Origin: an uncultured Bacilli bacterium | GTDB lineage: Bacteria > Bacillota_I > Bacilli_A > RF39 > UBA660 | Direction: 5' to 3' | Length of the DNA stretch: 60,212 bases | NCBI GenBank assembly: GCA_910579535.1 | Contig: CAJTUR010000004.1 | Location: 1-60,212, forward strand | Part shown: one piece after another, positions 7,404 to 16,958 of the stretch | Position numbering within the stretch: position 1 is the stretch's first letter | Layout: every line of letters begins with the position of its first letter | Notes under the pieces: model-generated | The model's input: only the letters and a program-made list of their open reading frames with translations | What the model was told of the DNA's origin: nothing | Database searches by the model: none | Translations under genes and position numbers: made by a program

Positions 7404-9578
7404 ATGTTTGTAGAAGTTCTTCTAGAATTAAAAAACAAAAAAACAGACCAAACCTTCACTTATGAAGTGCCTAAAGAATTAGAAAAAGAAGTGACCATTG
7501 GCAAAAGAGTAGAAATTCCTTTTAATAAAAGAACATTAGAAGGATTTATTTTAGCTTTTAATCCAAACCCTCAAAAAGAATACACCATTCAAAAAATTAC
7601 GAAAATAATAGACGAAGAAGTTGTTTTAAATGAAGAATTAATAACCCTTGCTAAATACATAAAAGACAGCTGTCTAACGTCTTTATCTAGTGCGATAAGT
7701 GTCATGCTTCCTACCGCTCTAAAAGCAAGCATTAAAACGAGTGTAAATAAAAAATACCAAACTTTATTAAAGATAGAAAAAAAAGAGGTAGGTCATTTAA
7801 TTAAAACTAAATCTCAACAAGAAATTATAGAATACATAAAAAGTACCCCTAAACCTTTAAAAAAAGAAGCCAACTTACTATCGGCTTCGAGTGTTAAAAC
7901 GCTTTTAAAAAAAGGAATAATTAGTGAATACGAAGAAGAAATTTACCGCTTAGATGAACTAAGTGTACTAAACGACTCGAAAAAAAAATTAAATGAAGAA
8001 CAACAAATTGTTTTTGACACATTAAAAGAAAATTTAAACACCAATAAAAAATTTTTACTTCATGGGGTCACTGGTTCTGGAAAAACCGAAATCTATATGC
8101 AAATCATAGAAGAAGTTTTAAAAAGAAAACAAACAGGTTTAATTCTTGTTCCTGAAATTAGTCTAACCCCTCAATTCATCAGAAACTTTAAAGCACGTTT
8201 TGACCACATCGCTGTTTTACATAGTGGCCTATCAGATGGCGAAAAATATGACGAATGGCGTAAAATTATTAGAAACGAAGTAAAAATTGTGATAGGGGCA
8301 CGAAGTGCTATCTTTGCTCCATTAAAAAACTTAGGCCTAATTATTGTTGATGAAGAACACTCCGATTCCTATAAACAAGAAAACAACCCAAGATACAACG
8401 CCATTGACATTGCGGAATGGAAAAGCGATTATCATAACATTCCCTTAGTATTAGGAAGTGCAACGCCCACTCTAGAAAAAATGGCAAGAGCCTCTAAAAA
8501 TCGATATCATCTCTTAAAACTAAACCATCGAGTAAATAAAGGGCCACTCCCTACTTGTGAAATTGTGGATATGGCAAGGGAAATAAAAAAGGGGAATCAT
8601 TACTTTAGTGAAGCTTTAAAAACCGAAATTGAAGCCGCTATCAGTCGAAATGAACAAATCATTCTTCTTTTAAATCGTAGGGGGTTTTCTACAACCATTA
8701 CTTGTGGAAACTGTGGTTTTACTTATAAATGCCCACACTGTGATATCACTTTAACGTATCATAAGACAAGTAACGCTTTAAGATGCCATTATTGTGGATA
8801 CAAAATACTAAAAAAAGAAAGGTGCCCGAATTGCAAAGAAACACTTGATTTTTATGGAGTAGGGACAGAAAAAGTGGAAGAACTTTTAAATAAAGAATTT
8901 GAAGGAATTCGAGTGCTTAGAATGGATACAGACACCACACGACGTAAAAACAGTTACGATGAAATGATTCAGGCGTTTAAAAAACATGAATACGATATTT
9001 TATTAGGAACTCAAATGGTAAGTAAAGGTCATGACTTTCCTTTGGTCTCAGTAGTAGGGATATTGAATGCGGATACGACCTTAAACTTACCAGACTTTAG
9101 AAGTGGTGAAAGAACCTTTGATTTACTTTATCAAGCATCGGGGCGTGCAGGAAGAAAAGACACGTTAGGAACGGTCGTCTTACAAACCTTTAATAAAGAT
9201 AACTTTATTTTGAAGTGTGTAGCTGAACAAGATTACGATAAATTTTATAATTATGAAATGAGCATTCGAAAAAAACTAAAATACCCTCCATATTATTTTT
9301 TAGTTAGTCTTAAAATAACCAGTAAATCGTATGAAGAAGCAAGCAAAGAATCCATAAATACCGCCAATTTTTTAAGAAAAAATTTGAGTAACTCAACAAT
9401 TATTTTAGGACCCACCACCGCAAACATCTTTAAAGTAAACAACATTTATCGCTTTAATATTGTTATTAAATATCGGTTTGATGAAAAATTAAAACCCACT
9501 TTAAAAGAACTAGACAAACTATTTATTTTAAATAATAAAGTGAACTTAGAAATCGATTTTAATCCATTAAATATCTAA
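7404..9578 (+). CDS. priA: primosomal protein N' (replication restart helicase PriA)
   Basis: 724 residues from the ATG at 7404. DEAH-type superfamily 2 helicase that reloads the replisome at stalled forks. It has the N-terminal DNA-binding wing (FVEVLLELKNKKTDQTFTYE), Walker A GVTGSGKTE (about 221-229), DEEH (about 316), an eight-cysteine double zinc site (CGNC, CPHC, CHYC and CPNC, about 434-482), and helicase motifs V and VI (LGTQMVSKGHDFP, QASGRAGR). The open frame runs back to 7359, but a TATAAT lies within that extension and AAAGGTGATG sits before 7404, so the internal start is preferred. In Bacillus priA is followed by def and fmt; here def is elsewhere (54405). Confidence 0.95.
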   Translation: MFVEVLLELKNKKTDQTFTYEVPKELEKEVTIGKRVEIPFNKRTLEGFILAFNPNPQKEYTIQKITKIIDEEVVLNEELITLAKYIKDSCLTSLSSAISVMLPTALKASIKTSVNKKYQTLLKIEKKEVGHLIKTKSQQEIIEYIKSTPKPLKKEANLLSASSVKTLLKKGIISEYEEEIYRLDELSVLNDSKKKLNEEQQIVFDTLKENLNTNKKFLLHGVTGSGKTEIYMQIIEEVLKRKQTGLILVPEISLTPQFIRNFKARFDHIAVLHSGLSDGEKYDEWRKIIRNEVKIVIGARSAIFAPLKNLGLIIVDEEHSDSYKQENNPRYNAIDIAEWKSDYHNIPLVLGSATPTLEKMARASKNRYHLLKLNHRVNKGPLPTCEIVDMAREIKKGNHYFSEALKTEIEAAISRNEQIILLLNRRGFSTTITCGNCGFTYKCPHCDITLTYHKTSNALRCHYCGYKILKKERCPNCKETLDFYGVGTEKVEELLNKEFEGIRVLRMDTDTTRRKNSYDEMIQAFKKHEYDILLGTQMVSKGHDFPLVSVVGILNADTTLNLPDFRSGERTFDLLYQASGRAGRKDTLGTVVLQTFNKDNFILKCVAEQDYDKFYNYEMSIRKKLKYPPYYFLVSLKITSKSYEEASKESINTANFLRKNLSNSTIILGPTTANIFKVNNIYRFNIVIKYRFDEKLKPTLKELDKLFILNNKVNLEIDFNPLNI

Positions 9579-9664
9579 AATGATCAAGATTCAATTATAA
9601 AACAAAAAAGGAAATGGACAAAAATAAGGATATAAAAAGATAAACTGTACTTTTTCTTTTTTTT

Positions 9665-9673
9665 TGGTAAAAT
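9665..9673 (+). promoter_or_regulatory. extended -10 promoter of fmt
   Basis: TGGTAAAAT (9665-9673); its end lies 17 bases before the TTG start. Confidence 0.5.
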
Positions 9674-9690
9674 TTTATTAGGTGATGATT

Positions 9691-10635
9691 TTGAAAAATT
9701 TAAAAGTAATATTTATGGGAACCCCTGACTTTGCTGTTCCTATTTTAAAAGAATTAATAGATAAAACAAAAGTAGTTTTAGTAGTAACCCAGCCTGATAA
9801 ATTAGTAGGAAGAAAACAAATACTGACACCATCTCCTATCAAAAAATTAGCTTTAGAAAAGAAGATACCTCTATTTCAACCCAATAAAATTAGAGAAGAA
9901 TTCGATACCATTTTAAATACGGATGCAGATATTATTATTACTTGTGCTTATGGTCAAATTATTCCAAAATCTATATTGGATTACCCAAAATTAGGTTGTA
10001 TTAATGTACATGCCTCTCTTCTCCCAAAATACCGAGGAGGAGCTCCAATTCATTGGTGTTTAATAAATGGGGACGAAAAAACAGGCATCACGATTATGTA
10101 TATGGCTGAAAAAATGGACAATGGCGACATCATTACTCAGAAAGATTATAAAATAGAACCAAGTGATAATGTGGGAACGCTTCATGAAAAATTAAGTGAA
10201 ATAGGAGCCCAATTGTTAATTCAAACTTTACCGAGTATTATAAATGGAACGAATCAAAAAATTGCTCAAGAAGAAAGCAATGTTACATACGCTTATAACA
10301 TTAAAAGAGAAGAAGAGCGCTTAGATTTTAAAAAAACAGGAAAAGAAGTAATAAATCAAATTCGAGGCTTAAATCCATGGCCTTTAGCCAATTTTCTTTT
10401 AGAAAATCAAGAATATAAAGTTCTAGAAGCACGATTTTTAAAAAAAGAACACAAAGAAGAAATAGGAAAAATAATTGAAATCACTAAACAAAATTTTGGT
10501 ATCACGTGTCAAGATGGTATTCTTTATATAGAAAAAATAAAACCTTTTGGTAAAAAAGAAATGGTAATTAAAGACTATTTAAACGGAATAAATAAAGAAG
10601 AAATAATAAATAAAGTTGTAAATAAAGAGGATTAA
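9691..10635 (+). CDS. fmt: methionyl-tRNA formyltransferase
   Basis: 314 residues from TTG 9691. Formylates initiator Met-tRNA using 10-formyl-tetrahydrofolate. Motifs: N-terminal VIFMGTPDFAVP; the catalytic INVHASLLPKYRGGAPIHW (Asn, His and the SLLP loop); C-terminal OB-like domain after about 205 with EERLDF and INQIRGLNPWP. GTG 9682 and ATG 9685 are in frame, but both fall on the GGTGAT ribosome site; TTG 9691 is 6 bases after GGTG, the spacing seen across this window. The usual downstream neighbour rsmB is absent. Confidence 0.93.
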   Translation: MKNLKVIFMGTPDFAVPILKELIDKTKVVLVVTQPDKLVGRKQILTPSPIKKLALEKKIPLFQPNKIREEFDTILNTDADIIITCAYGQIIPKSILDYPKLGCINVHASLLPKYRGGAPIHWCLINGDEKTGITIMYMAEKMDNGDIITQKDYKIEPSDNVGTLHEKLSEIGAQLLIQTLPSIINGTNQKIAQEESNVTYAYNIKREEERLDFKKTGKEVINQIRGLNPWPLANFLLENQEYKVLEARFLKKEHKEEIGKIIEITKQNFGITCQDGILYIEKIKPFGKKEMVIKDYLNGINKEEIINKVVNKED

Positions 10636-10648
10636 TAGGTACGCTGAA

Positions 10649-11092
10649 GTGATAAAAAATATAGAAAATCAATTACCTAAAGAAGAAATAGACTTTCTTA
10701 AAGGAAAAAAACTACACTTAGGCATTTTTACAGATCCTTTTCTAACCTTTATGTTAGAAGGAAAGAAAACGATAGAATCAAGATTCACCAAAAATAAAAT
10801 CATACCTTACAATAAAATAGAAAAGGAAGACATTGTTTTTGTAAAAAAATCAAGTGGGCCCATTATAGCCTATTTTAAAGTAAAAGAAGTTTTATTTTTC
10901 AATTTAAAGGAAACACCCATTGAAAAAATAAAAGAAAAATATAGTGAACAACTTTGCGTAAATAAAACTTTTTGGGAATCAAAAAAAGAAAGCCGTTACG
11001 CTACTTTAATTTTTATTGATAAACTTGTAAAATTAAAGCCTTTTTCCATTCATAAAAAAGGAATGCAGACATGGCTTATATTAGTGAAATAA
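10649..11092 (+). CDS. ASCH-domain protein
   Basis: 147 residues starting at GTG. The segment LEGKKTIESRFTKNK followed by EDIVFVKKSSGPIIAYFKVKEV matches the ASCH fold (a PUA-like beta barrel, RNA-binding or nucleoside-modifying in known members). The final KGMQTWLILVK is typical of a closing strand. It follows fmt by 13 bases with only a weak AGGT as ribosome site, so it is probably read from the fmt transcript. Substrate unknown. Confidence 0.6.
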   Translation: MIKNIENQLPKEEIDFLKGKKLHLGIFTDPFLTFMLEGKKTIESRFTKNKIIPYNKIEKEDIVFVKKSSGPIIAYFKVKEVLFFNLKETPIEKIKEKYSEQLCVNKTFWESKKESRYATLIFIDKLVKLKPFSIHKKGMQTWLILVK

Positions 11093-11132
11093 GGTTGAAA
11101 TAAAAAATGTTACGAATTGGAGAATTTAGAAA

Positions 11133-11687
11133 ATGAAAAAGAATTATTTGTTAGCACATGGAAGTTTTGGCAGTCCTTTTGTTAATTGGTTGCCTTATTT
11201 AAGAAAAGAAATCGAAAGTAAAAATTTAGAAGTTTATACCCCAGACTTTCCAACAGGAGTAGGGAAACAAAATTATGAGAATTGGTCAAAACTATTAAAA
11301 ACGTACGTGGAAGCAAAGGTGTTAAATGAAAAGACAATAATAATAGCCCATTCCATTGCCCCAATCTTTATCTGTAAATTTTTAGTAGAAAATAAAATAA
11401 AAGTAAAGCGATTAGTTTTTGTTTGTGGTTTCAATAATTATCTGGGAATCGATAAAGAATACGATACAGTAAATGAAAGCATGTATTTTGATAATCTTAA
11501 CGAGATAAAAAATTATTGTGATGACATCGTTTGTTTTTATTCTGATAATGACCCTTACGTAAAATATGAAGCCGAAAAAAAATTTGCGGACACAATAACT
11601 AAAAATCAAATTTTGATTCGGGGGGGGGGTCATCTAAATTCAGAAAGTGGGTATACAGAATTTCCTGAATTACTAAAATATTTATAA
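11133..11687 (+). CDS. alpha/beta hydrolase (RBBP9/YdeN type) with an in-frame G10 tract
   Basis: 184 residues, the size of the RBBP9/YdeN serine hydrolases. The family start YLLAHGSFGSPFVNWLPYL, a nucleophile elbow IIAHSIAPIF (catalytic Ser), CFYSDNDPYV (Asp) and GGGHLNSESGY (His) give a full triad. The substrate cannot be told. The codons for RGGGH, just before the catalytic His, contain an uninterrupted run of ten G (11620-11629), extreme for DNA this AT-rich. Loss or gain of one G would remove the catalytic His and the C-terminus, so the gene may be phase-variable. The ribosome site is GGAG, 12 bases before the ATG. Confidence 0.8.
   Translation: MKKNYLLAHGSFGSPFVNWLPYLRKEIESKNLEVYTPDFPTGVGKQNYENWSKLLKTYVEAKVLNEKTIIIAHSIAPIFICKFLVENKIKVKRLVFVCGFNNYLGIDKEYDTVNESMYFDNLNEIKNYCDDIVCFYSDNDPYVKYEAEKKFADTITKNQILIRGGGHLNSESGYTEFPELLKYL
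11620..11629 (+). repeat. homopolymer G10 tract
   Basis: Ten consecutive G inside the hydrolase gene, in frame at this length. A second G10 lies at 41764-41773. Confidence 0.9.
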
Positions 11688-11835
11688 TTTATAAAGAATT
11701 ATACTCAAATTTTGATAAAATATTTTAAGTTTTAAAAGATGAAATTAACCCTAAAGCGTATAAAATTTATTAACCAATATTACAAAAGAAGACAAAAAAG
11801 TCTTTTTTTCTCTAATAGACGAAAAAAAAGAAATT

Positions 11836-11844
11836 TGATATACT
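11836..11844 (+). promoter_or_regulatory. extended -10 promoter of rlmN
   Basis: TGATATACT (11836-11844), ending 15 bases before the start; GGTG follows at 11851. A short hairpin AAGAC/GTCTT with a T run at 11789-11809 probably closes the preceding unit. Confidence 0.55.
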
Positions 11845-11859
11845 AATAATGGTGAATTT

Positions 11860-12882
11860 ATGAATAATATTTATGGCTCGACAAGAGAAGAATTGGAAAA
11901 TTATTTTCTAACCAATGACGAAAAAAAATTTAAAGCCCTACAAGTCTTTGAATGGTTGTACCAAAAAAAAGAAAAGAATATCGACCATTTTACCAATTTA
12001 AAAAAAGAACTTAGAGAGAAAATGAAATTAAATTTTTCTTTTTCCATGCCTAAAATTATTCGTATAGAAAAAGACACGTTAACAAGAAAATATTTATTTG
12101 AATTAGAAGATAAAAACTACATTGAAAGCGTCATTATGTTTCATGATTATGGCATAAGTATTTGTGTATCCAGTCAAGTCGGCTGTAACATGGGGTGTCG
12201 TTTTTGTGAATCAGGAAGACTAAAAAAAGTAAGAAACTTAGAAACTTATGAAATCGTAAGTCAACTTCTTTTAATTGAAGATGACTTAAAAATGCGTATT
12301 TCATCCGTTGTGATAATGGGAATAGGAGAGCCTTTAGACAATTATGAAAACATCATTAAATTTATTAAAATCATTAATGATGCCAAAGGACTGGCTATAG
12401 GCATTCGTCATATCACACTCTCAACCAGTGGCTTAGTACCTAAAATTTATGATTTAATGCATGAAGAATTAGGAATAAACCTTGCCATCTCTTTGCATGC
12501 TCCAAACGATGAAATTAGAAACCAAATCATGAAAGTAAACGAAGTGTATAATATAAGTCAATTACTTGACTCTGTAAGAGACTATATTGCACATACCAAT
12601 AGACGAGTAACCATAGAATATGTTATGCTTAAAGGGATAAATGATAATAAGACGTGTGCCATAGAACTCGCTGAAAAATTAAAAGGAATGAACATTTATG
12701 TGAATTTAATTCCCTATAATGAAACCAATCATTTAGAATTCAAAAAAAGTGATGTCAAAACCATAAGTGAGTTTTGCAAGACTTTAAAAGAATTAGGCAT
12801 CAATGTGACCATTCGTAAAGAATTTGGAAGCAAGATTTCAGCGGCATGCGGTCAACTTAGAAGCAAAGAGGTGGGCTTATGA
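11860..12882 (+). CDS. rlmN: 23S rRNA (A2503-C2)/tRNA methyltransferase RlmN
   Basis: 340 residues. Radical-SAM enzyme that methylates C2 of A2503 in 23S rRNA and A37 in tRNAs. The radical-SAM cluster cysteines are in CNMGCRFC (C109, C113, C116). The SAM-binding VVIMGIGEPLDNY and the C-terminal methyl-carrying Cys in SAACGQL are present. It has a GGTGA ribosome site 5 bases before the ATG. Its TGA stop overlaps the ATG of prpC, so it heads the rlmN-prpC-prkC-rsgA-rpe operon. Confidence 0.95.
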   Translation: MNNIYGSTREELENYFLTNDEKKFKALQVFEWLYQKKEKNIDHFTNLKKELREKMKLNFSFSMPKIIRIEKDTLTRKYLFELEDKNYIESVIMFHDYGISICVSSQVGCNMGCRFCESGRLKKVRNLETYEIVSQLLLIEDDLKMRISSVVIMGIGEPLDNYENIIKFIKIINDAKGLAIGIRHITLSTSGLVPKIYDLMHEELGINLAISLHAPNDEIRNQIMKVNEVYNISQLLDSVRDYIAHTNRRVTIEYVMLKGINDNKTCAIELAEKLKGMNIYVNLIPYNETNHLEFKKSDVKTISEFCKTLKELGINVTIRKEFGSKISAACGQLRSKEVGL

Positions 12883-13649
12883 AAACATTTTATTTAACCG
12901 ATGCTGGACGTGTCCGTAGCCATAACGAAGATTCTGTAACCATATTAAAAAACGCAAGCAACGAATATCTCCTTATGGTAGCAGATGGCATGGGAGGACA
13001 TCGTGCTGGTGAAGTTGCATCGAGTCTAGCCGTTACCCACATGGGAAAACGATTCAGTCACATGGCTTCGATTGGTTCAAAACTAGATGCCGTCAATTGG
13101 TTAAACGATAACGCCAGTGAAATCAATAATGAAATCATTGAATACGCAAAAGTCCATCCTGAAACCACAGGATTAGGAACCACATTAGTTTTAGCCATCT
13201 TAACCAAAGAATACTTGATTTTTGGAAACATTGGGGATTCCACTGGTTTTGTTTTAAAAAATGGCCATCTTCATCAAGTTACGAAACCTCATTCCCTAGT
13301 GAACTTACTTGTAGAAGCGGGTCAACTCACTGAAGAAGAAGCCAAATACCATCCCAAAAAAAATGTGCTGATGAAAGCATTAGGCGCCATGGAAAAAGTA
13401 GAACTGGATATATTTGATGTCGATTTAACAAGTGAAGCCATTTTATTATGTAGTGATGGTTTAACCAATATGCTCACAACCGAACAAATTGAAAAAGTAT
13501 TAAACGATGAATCTTTAGAAATGGAAGAAAAAGTCATAAAATTAATTCGTAAAAGTAACGCACGAGGGGGACAAGACAACATATCTGTGGCTTACTTAGT
13601 CATAAAGGAAAGTGGTGATACAAATGATAATGAAGGGGCAAAAGATTAG
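12879..13649 (+). CDS. prpC: PP2C-type Ser/Thr protein phosphatase
   Basis: 256 residues. Metal-dependent phosphatase that reverses PrkC phosphorylation. PP2C metal and phosphate motifs are all visible: RSHNEDSV, MVADGMGGHRAGE, GTTLV, IGDSTGF, LLCSDGLTNML and GGQDNISVAYL. It starts with an ATGA overlap onto rlmN, and its last 26 bases overlap the kinase gene, the usual translational coupling of this phosphatase/kinase pair in Bacillota. Confidence 0.95.
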   Translation: MKTFYLTDAGRVRSHNEDSVTILKNASNEYLLMVADGMGGHRAGEVASSLAVTHMGKRFSHMASIGSKLDAVNWLNDNASEINNEIIEYAKVHPETTGLGTTLVLAILTKEYLIFGNIGDSTGFVLKNGHLHQVTKPHSLVNLLVEAGQLTEEEAKYHPKKNVLMKALGAMEKVELDIFDVDLTSEAILLCSDGLTNMLTTEQIEKVLNDESLEMEEKVIKLIRKSNARGGQDNISVAYLVIKESGDTNDNEGAKD

Positions 13650-15384
13650 TGACCGTTACCAAATCATCAAATCCATTGGTGAAGGCGGTATGGCCAATGT
13701 CTACTTGGCCTACGATACCATACTCGATAGAAACGTTGCTGTAAAATTATTAAGAGGGGATTTATCTAGCGATGAAAAATTTGTTCGTCGTTTTAGAAGA
13801 GAAGCTTTATCCGCTAGTAGTTTAAACCATCCAAACATAGTTGAAGTTTATGATGTAGGAGAAGAGGGTGGAGACTATTACATCGTAATGGAATACATTG
13901 AAGGCAAACACCTTAAAGACTTAATAAAAAAACGAGGAAAACTAACCATCAGCGAAGTCGTGGACATTATGATGCAAATCACGGATGGAATGAGTTTGGC
14001 TCATGACTCCTACATCATTCATCGAGATATTAAACCTCAAAACATTATGATTTTAGAAAATGGATTAGTAAAAATTACGGACTTTGGCATTTCAACCGCT
14101 ATGAATGCCACACAACTGACTCAAACGAATTCTGTAATGGGAAGTGTCCATTACATTCCCCCCGAACAAGCAAGCGGTAAAGGCTCTAGTTTACAAAGCG
14201 ACATCTATTCAATGGGAATCGTTATGTATGAACTCTTGACAGGAAAACTTCCCTTTAGAGGAGACAATGCAGTAGAAATAGCTTTAAAACATCTAAAAGA
14301 ACCCATACCAAACATTAAAGAAGAATTACCAAGTTTACCAAACAGTCTCGTCAACATTATCTTAAAATCAACCGCTAAAAATCCTAAAAATCGTTATAAT
14401 GATGCAAGAGAAATGCATGAAGATTTAAAAACATGTTTAGAAGAAAACCGAGTAAAAGAACCCGTTCTCTCTTATAAACATCCTGAAAATAATTTTGATG
14501 ATAACAAAATTAATAAAATGCTTAAAGAAAATCCTAAAAAAGAAAGTGAAGGAGTGGTCCCTATAGCAAAGCAAATTACCAAAAATGATTTAAAAAAACA
14601 AAACAAACTTTTAATCATTCTAGCCGCTATTTTTACAGGTTTAGTTGTAATCATTACCTGTATAGTAGCATTAGTTCCAATAATAACGAAAGAAAGTGAA
14701 ATTTTAGTACCAGATGTCACCAACATGAGTATAAGTGAGGCCATTCAAGTCTTACAAGATAAAGGTTTTGTAGTGAGTGATGAACAACAAGAACAATCAA
14801 GTAGTGATGTAGCTGAAGGGCATATTATTAAAACCAATCCTTTAGCGGGAAGCAAACGAACCAAAAACACAGAAATCATGCTGTATGTCTCCATTGGTGA
14901 TACCAAGATTACCCTTGAAAACTATGTTGGCAAAAATTACTTAGAAGTAAAGGGTGCTTTAGAAGCCTTAGGACTTCAAGTCTTAATTGAAAAGAAAAAC
15001 GTCGAAAATCCAGATAGCGTAAAAGATGGAGAGATCATTGAACAATCTGTAGCTGGAGGAGAAAAATTATCAAGCGGAGACAACATTACTCTGTATATTC
15101 CAAATATAGTAAGCAAATACCCTAACTTTACGGAAGGATCGTATACCATTGAAGAAATACAAGCCTTTTGTGATGATTATGGTGTAAAATTAAAAATCGA
15201 AGAAGTCATGAATAGTGGTCAACCCGAAGGAACCATTTTAAGTCAAGATAAACCAGAAGGATTTACCATTCGTTCAGGTGTAACCCTAACCATAAAAGTA
15301 GCCAAAGGCACACCAGAAGAAGACCCAGATGGAGAAGCTTGTTACGATGATTTAGGAAATAAAATACCATGCAACAACAACTAA
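13624..15384 (+). CDS. prkC: PASTA-domain Ser/Thr protein kinase
   Basis: 586 residues from ATG 13624. Kinase domain 1-270 with GEGGMANVYLAYD (about 20-32), VAVKLL lysine, HRDIKPQN (about 133-140), DFG (about 153) and a PPEQASG P+1 loop. Then a linker, one membrane segment (about 330-355) and three PASTA repeats outside the cell (about 360-570) that bind peptidoglycan fragments. It ends in an acidic tail with two cysteines (ACYDDLGNKIPC). The longer GTG start at 13612 falls on the GGTGAT ribosome site, which is 6 bases before 13624. It regulates growth and wall synthesis in concert with prpC. Confidence 0.95.
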   Translation: MIMKGQKISDRYQIIKSIGEGGMANVYLAYDTILDRNVAVKLLRGDLSSDEKFVRRFRREALSASSLNHPNIVEVYDVGEEGGDYYIVMEYIEGKHLKDLIKKRGKLTISEVVDIMMQITDGMSLAHDSYIIHRDIKPQNIMILENGLVKITDFGISTAMNATQLTQTNSVMGSVHYIPPEQASGKGSSLQSDIYSMGIVMYELLTGKLPFRGDNAVEIALKHLKEPIPNIKEELPSLPNSLVNIILKSTAKNPKNRYNDAREMHEDLKTCLEENRVKEPVLSYKHPENNFDDNKINKMLKENPKKESEGVVPIAKQITKNDLKKQNKLLIILAAIFTGLVVIITCIVALVPIITKESEILVPDVTNMSISEAIQVLQDKGFVVSDEQQEQSSSDVAEGHIIKTNPLAGSKRTKNTEIMLYVSIGDTKITLENYVGKNYLEVKGALEALGLQVLIEKKNVENPDSVKDGEIIEQSVAGGEKLSSGDNITLYIPNIVSKYPNFTEGSYTIEEIQAFCDDYGVKLKIEEVMNSGQPEGTILSQDKPEGFTIRSGVTLTIKVAKGTPEEDPDGEACYDDLGNKIPCNNN

Positions 15385-16217
15385 AAAGAGGAAAGATTAT
15401 TCGTATCATTAGTAATCTTTATACCGTTTTATTAGAAGAGAAAACATTAAACTGTCACGCTAGAGGTAAATTTCGTAAAGAAAAAATCACCCCTCTTGTA
15501 GGGGATTTTTGCTATATAGATGAAGAAAACCATTACATTTTAGAAATTGAACCCCGTAAAAATGTGTTAGAAAGACCAAACATTGCTAATATGGATTTCG
15601 CTCTTATTGTAACAAGCGTAAAACTTCCTGATTTAAGTTTAAAACTTTTAGATAAAACGCTTTCATTAATGCTCAGCAATAAAATTGAACCCATCATTTG
15701 CTTTACTAAATTGGATTTACTAAACGAAGAAGAAAAGCAAATCGAAAAAATCATCCACTATTACAAAGATTGTGAGTATAAAGTTGTAAAAAATACAGAA
15801 CTGGATAAAATAAAACGCCTTTTAAGTGGCAAACAAATAGTCGTGACAGGTCAAACAGGTGCGGGGAAATCAACCCTTTTAAATCAACTTTGTCCAAACT
15901 TGAAATTAAAAACCGATGAAATTTCTTTAGCTTTAGGAAGAGGAAAACATACAACAAGACATGTGGAGCTTTTTAAAATCGAAGACTTCTTCATCGCCGA
16001 TACTCCAGGATTTTCCGCTTTAGAAATTAAAGACATAGAAAAAGAAGACATAAAAGAAAGCTTTAAAGAATTCAGGCGTTATACTTGTCCTTTTAAAAAC
16101 TGTTTGCATGATAAAGAAAAAGACTGTCGTATCAAAGAGGCCGTCGAAAAAGAAGAAATATTACTGTCTAGGTATCAAAATTATTTAGATTTTATAAATA
16201 GAGAGAGGAGTGAATGA
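15369..16217 (+). CDS. rsgA: ribosome small-subunit-dependent GTPase RsgA
   Basis: 282 residues. Circularly permuted GTPase that proofreads 30S maturation. N-terminal OB fold, then G4 (FTKLDLL), G1 GQTGAGKST (about 161-169), a TTRHVEL switch and G3 DTPGFSALE. The C-terminal zinc site is CPFKNCLHDKEKDC. It overlaps the kinase gene by 16 bases and its TGA stop overlaps the rpe start, so it is tightly coupled within the operon. Confidence 0.95.
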   Translation: MQQQLKRGKIIRIISNLYTVLLEEKTLNCHARGKFRKEKITPLVGDFCYIDEENHYILEIEPRKNVLERPNIANMDFALIVTSVKLPDLSLKLLDKTLSLMLSNKIEPIICFTKLDLLNEEEKQIEKIIHYYKDCEYKVVKNTELDKIKRLLSGKQIVVTGQTGAGKSTLLNQLCPNLKLKTDEISLALGRGKHTTRHVELFKIEDFFIADTPGFSALEIKDIEKEDIKESFKEFRRYTCPFKNCLHDKEKDCRIKEAVEKEEILLSRYQNYLDFINRERSE

Positions 16218-16876
16218 TGAAAACAGCCATTACTTTTTTAAAATGCAACCAAGGTTTTTTTAAAACCATAGATTTGATTAATGCCTCGTCCACCGATTAT
16301 ATTCACGTAGATGTCATCGATGGCTTATTCGCCGCCAATAAAACTTTTATTGATCAAAAAATGTTCCAATATTTAAAAGAAAGTCCAAAACCAAAAGATG
16401 TTCATTTAATGACATTACATTTAAAAAAATACATTGATGTTTATTCAAATCTAAATCCATTTAGTATCACTTATCAATTTGAAGCGACTACGAACCATCA
16501 AGAAACCATTAATTACATTAAAAGTAAAAATTGTAAAGTAGGTATTGCCATAAGTCCATTAACAGATTTAGAAGAATTAATACCTTACTTAAATCAAATA
16601 GATTTAGTTCTAGTCATGACCATCATCCCAGGGTATGGAGGTCAAAAATGTATTCCAGAAACCAAAGAACGCGTTGAAAAATTAGATCAAATAAGAAAAG
16701 AAAAAAAGTATACTTATTTAATCAGTGTAGATGGTGGAATAAATGACAAAACGATTGCTTACTTTAAAAATGCTCAGTTAGACATAGCAGTAAGTGGAAC
16801 TTATATAGTAAATAGTGAGTCTTTTGATAGACAAATCGAATCTTTAAAAAAGAACCAATCAGGAACCTTTTCTTGA
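16214..16876 (+). CDS. rpe: ribulose-phosphate 3-epimerase
   Basis: 220 residues. Interconverts ribulose-5-P and xylulose-5-P in the pentose phosphate pathway. TIM barrel with metal ligands in HVDVIDG, DVHLM and SVDGGI, and the phosphate loop PGYGGQK. The ATG overlaps the rsgA stop; a second ATG follows immediately and either may be used. In many Bacillota thiN comes next, but here the operon ends and an unrelated accessory island begins. Confidence 0.93.
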   Translation: MMKTAITFLKCNQGFFKTIDLINASSTDYIHVDVIDGLFAANKTFIDQKMFQYLKESPKPKDVHLMTLHLKKYIDVYSNLNPFSITYQFEATTNHQETINYIKSKNCKVGIAISPLTDLEELIPYLNQIDLVLVMTIIPGYGGQKCIPETKERVEKLDQIRKEKKYTYLISVDGGINDKTIAYFKNAQLDIAVSGTYIVNSESFDRQIESLKKNQSGTFS

Positions 16877-16897
16877 TTTTTTTCTTTTTCTTTAAAC

Positions 16898-16925
16898 TTT
16901 ACTTTTCTTTGTAATTCGTTATAAT
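16898..16925 (+). promoter_or_regulatory. promoter of the XRE-regulator gene
   Basis: TTTACT (16898-16903), a 16-base spacer, then TATAAT (16920-16925). Confidence 0.55.
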
Positions 16926-16958
16926 AATTTAAAACAGGGAGAGGTGTGAGAAAGGACT

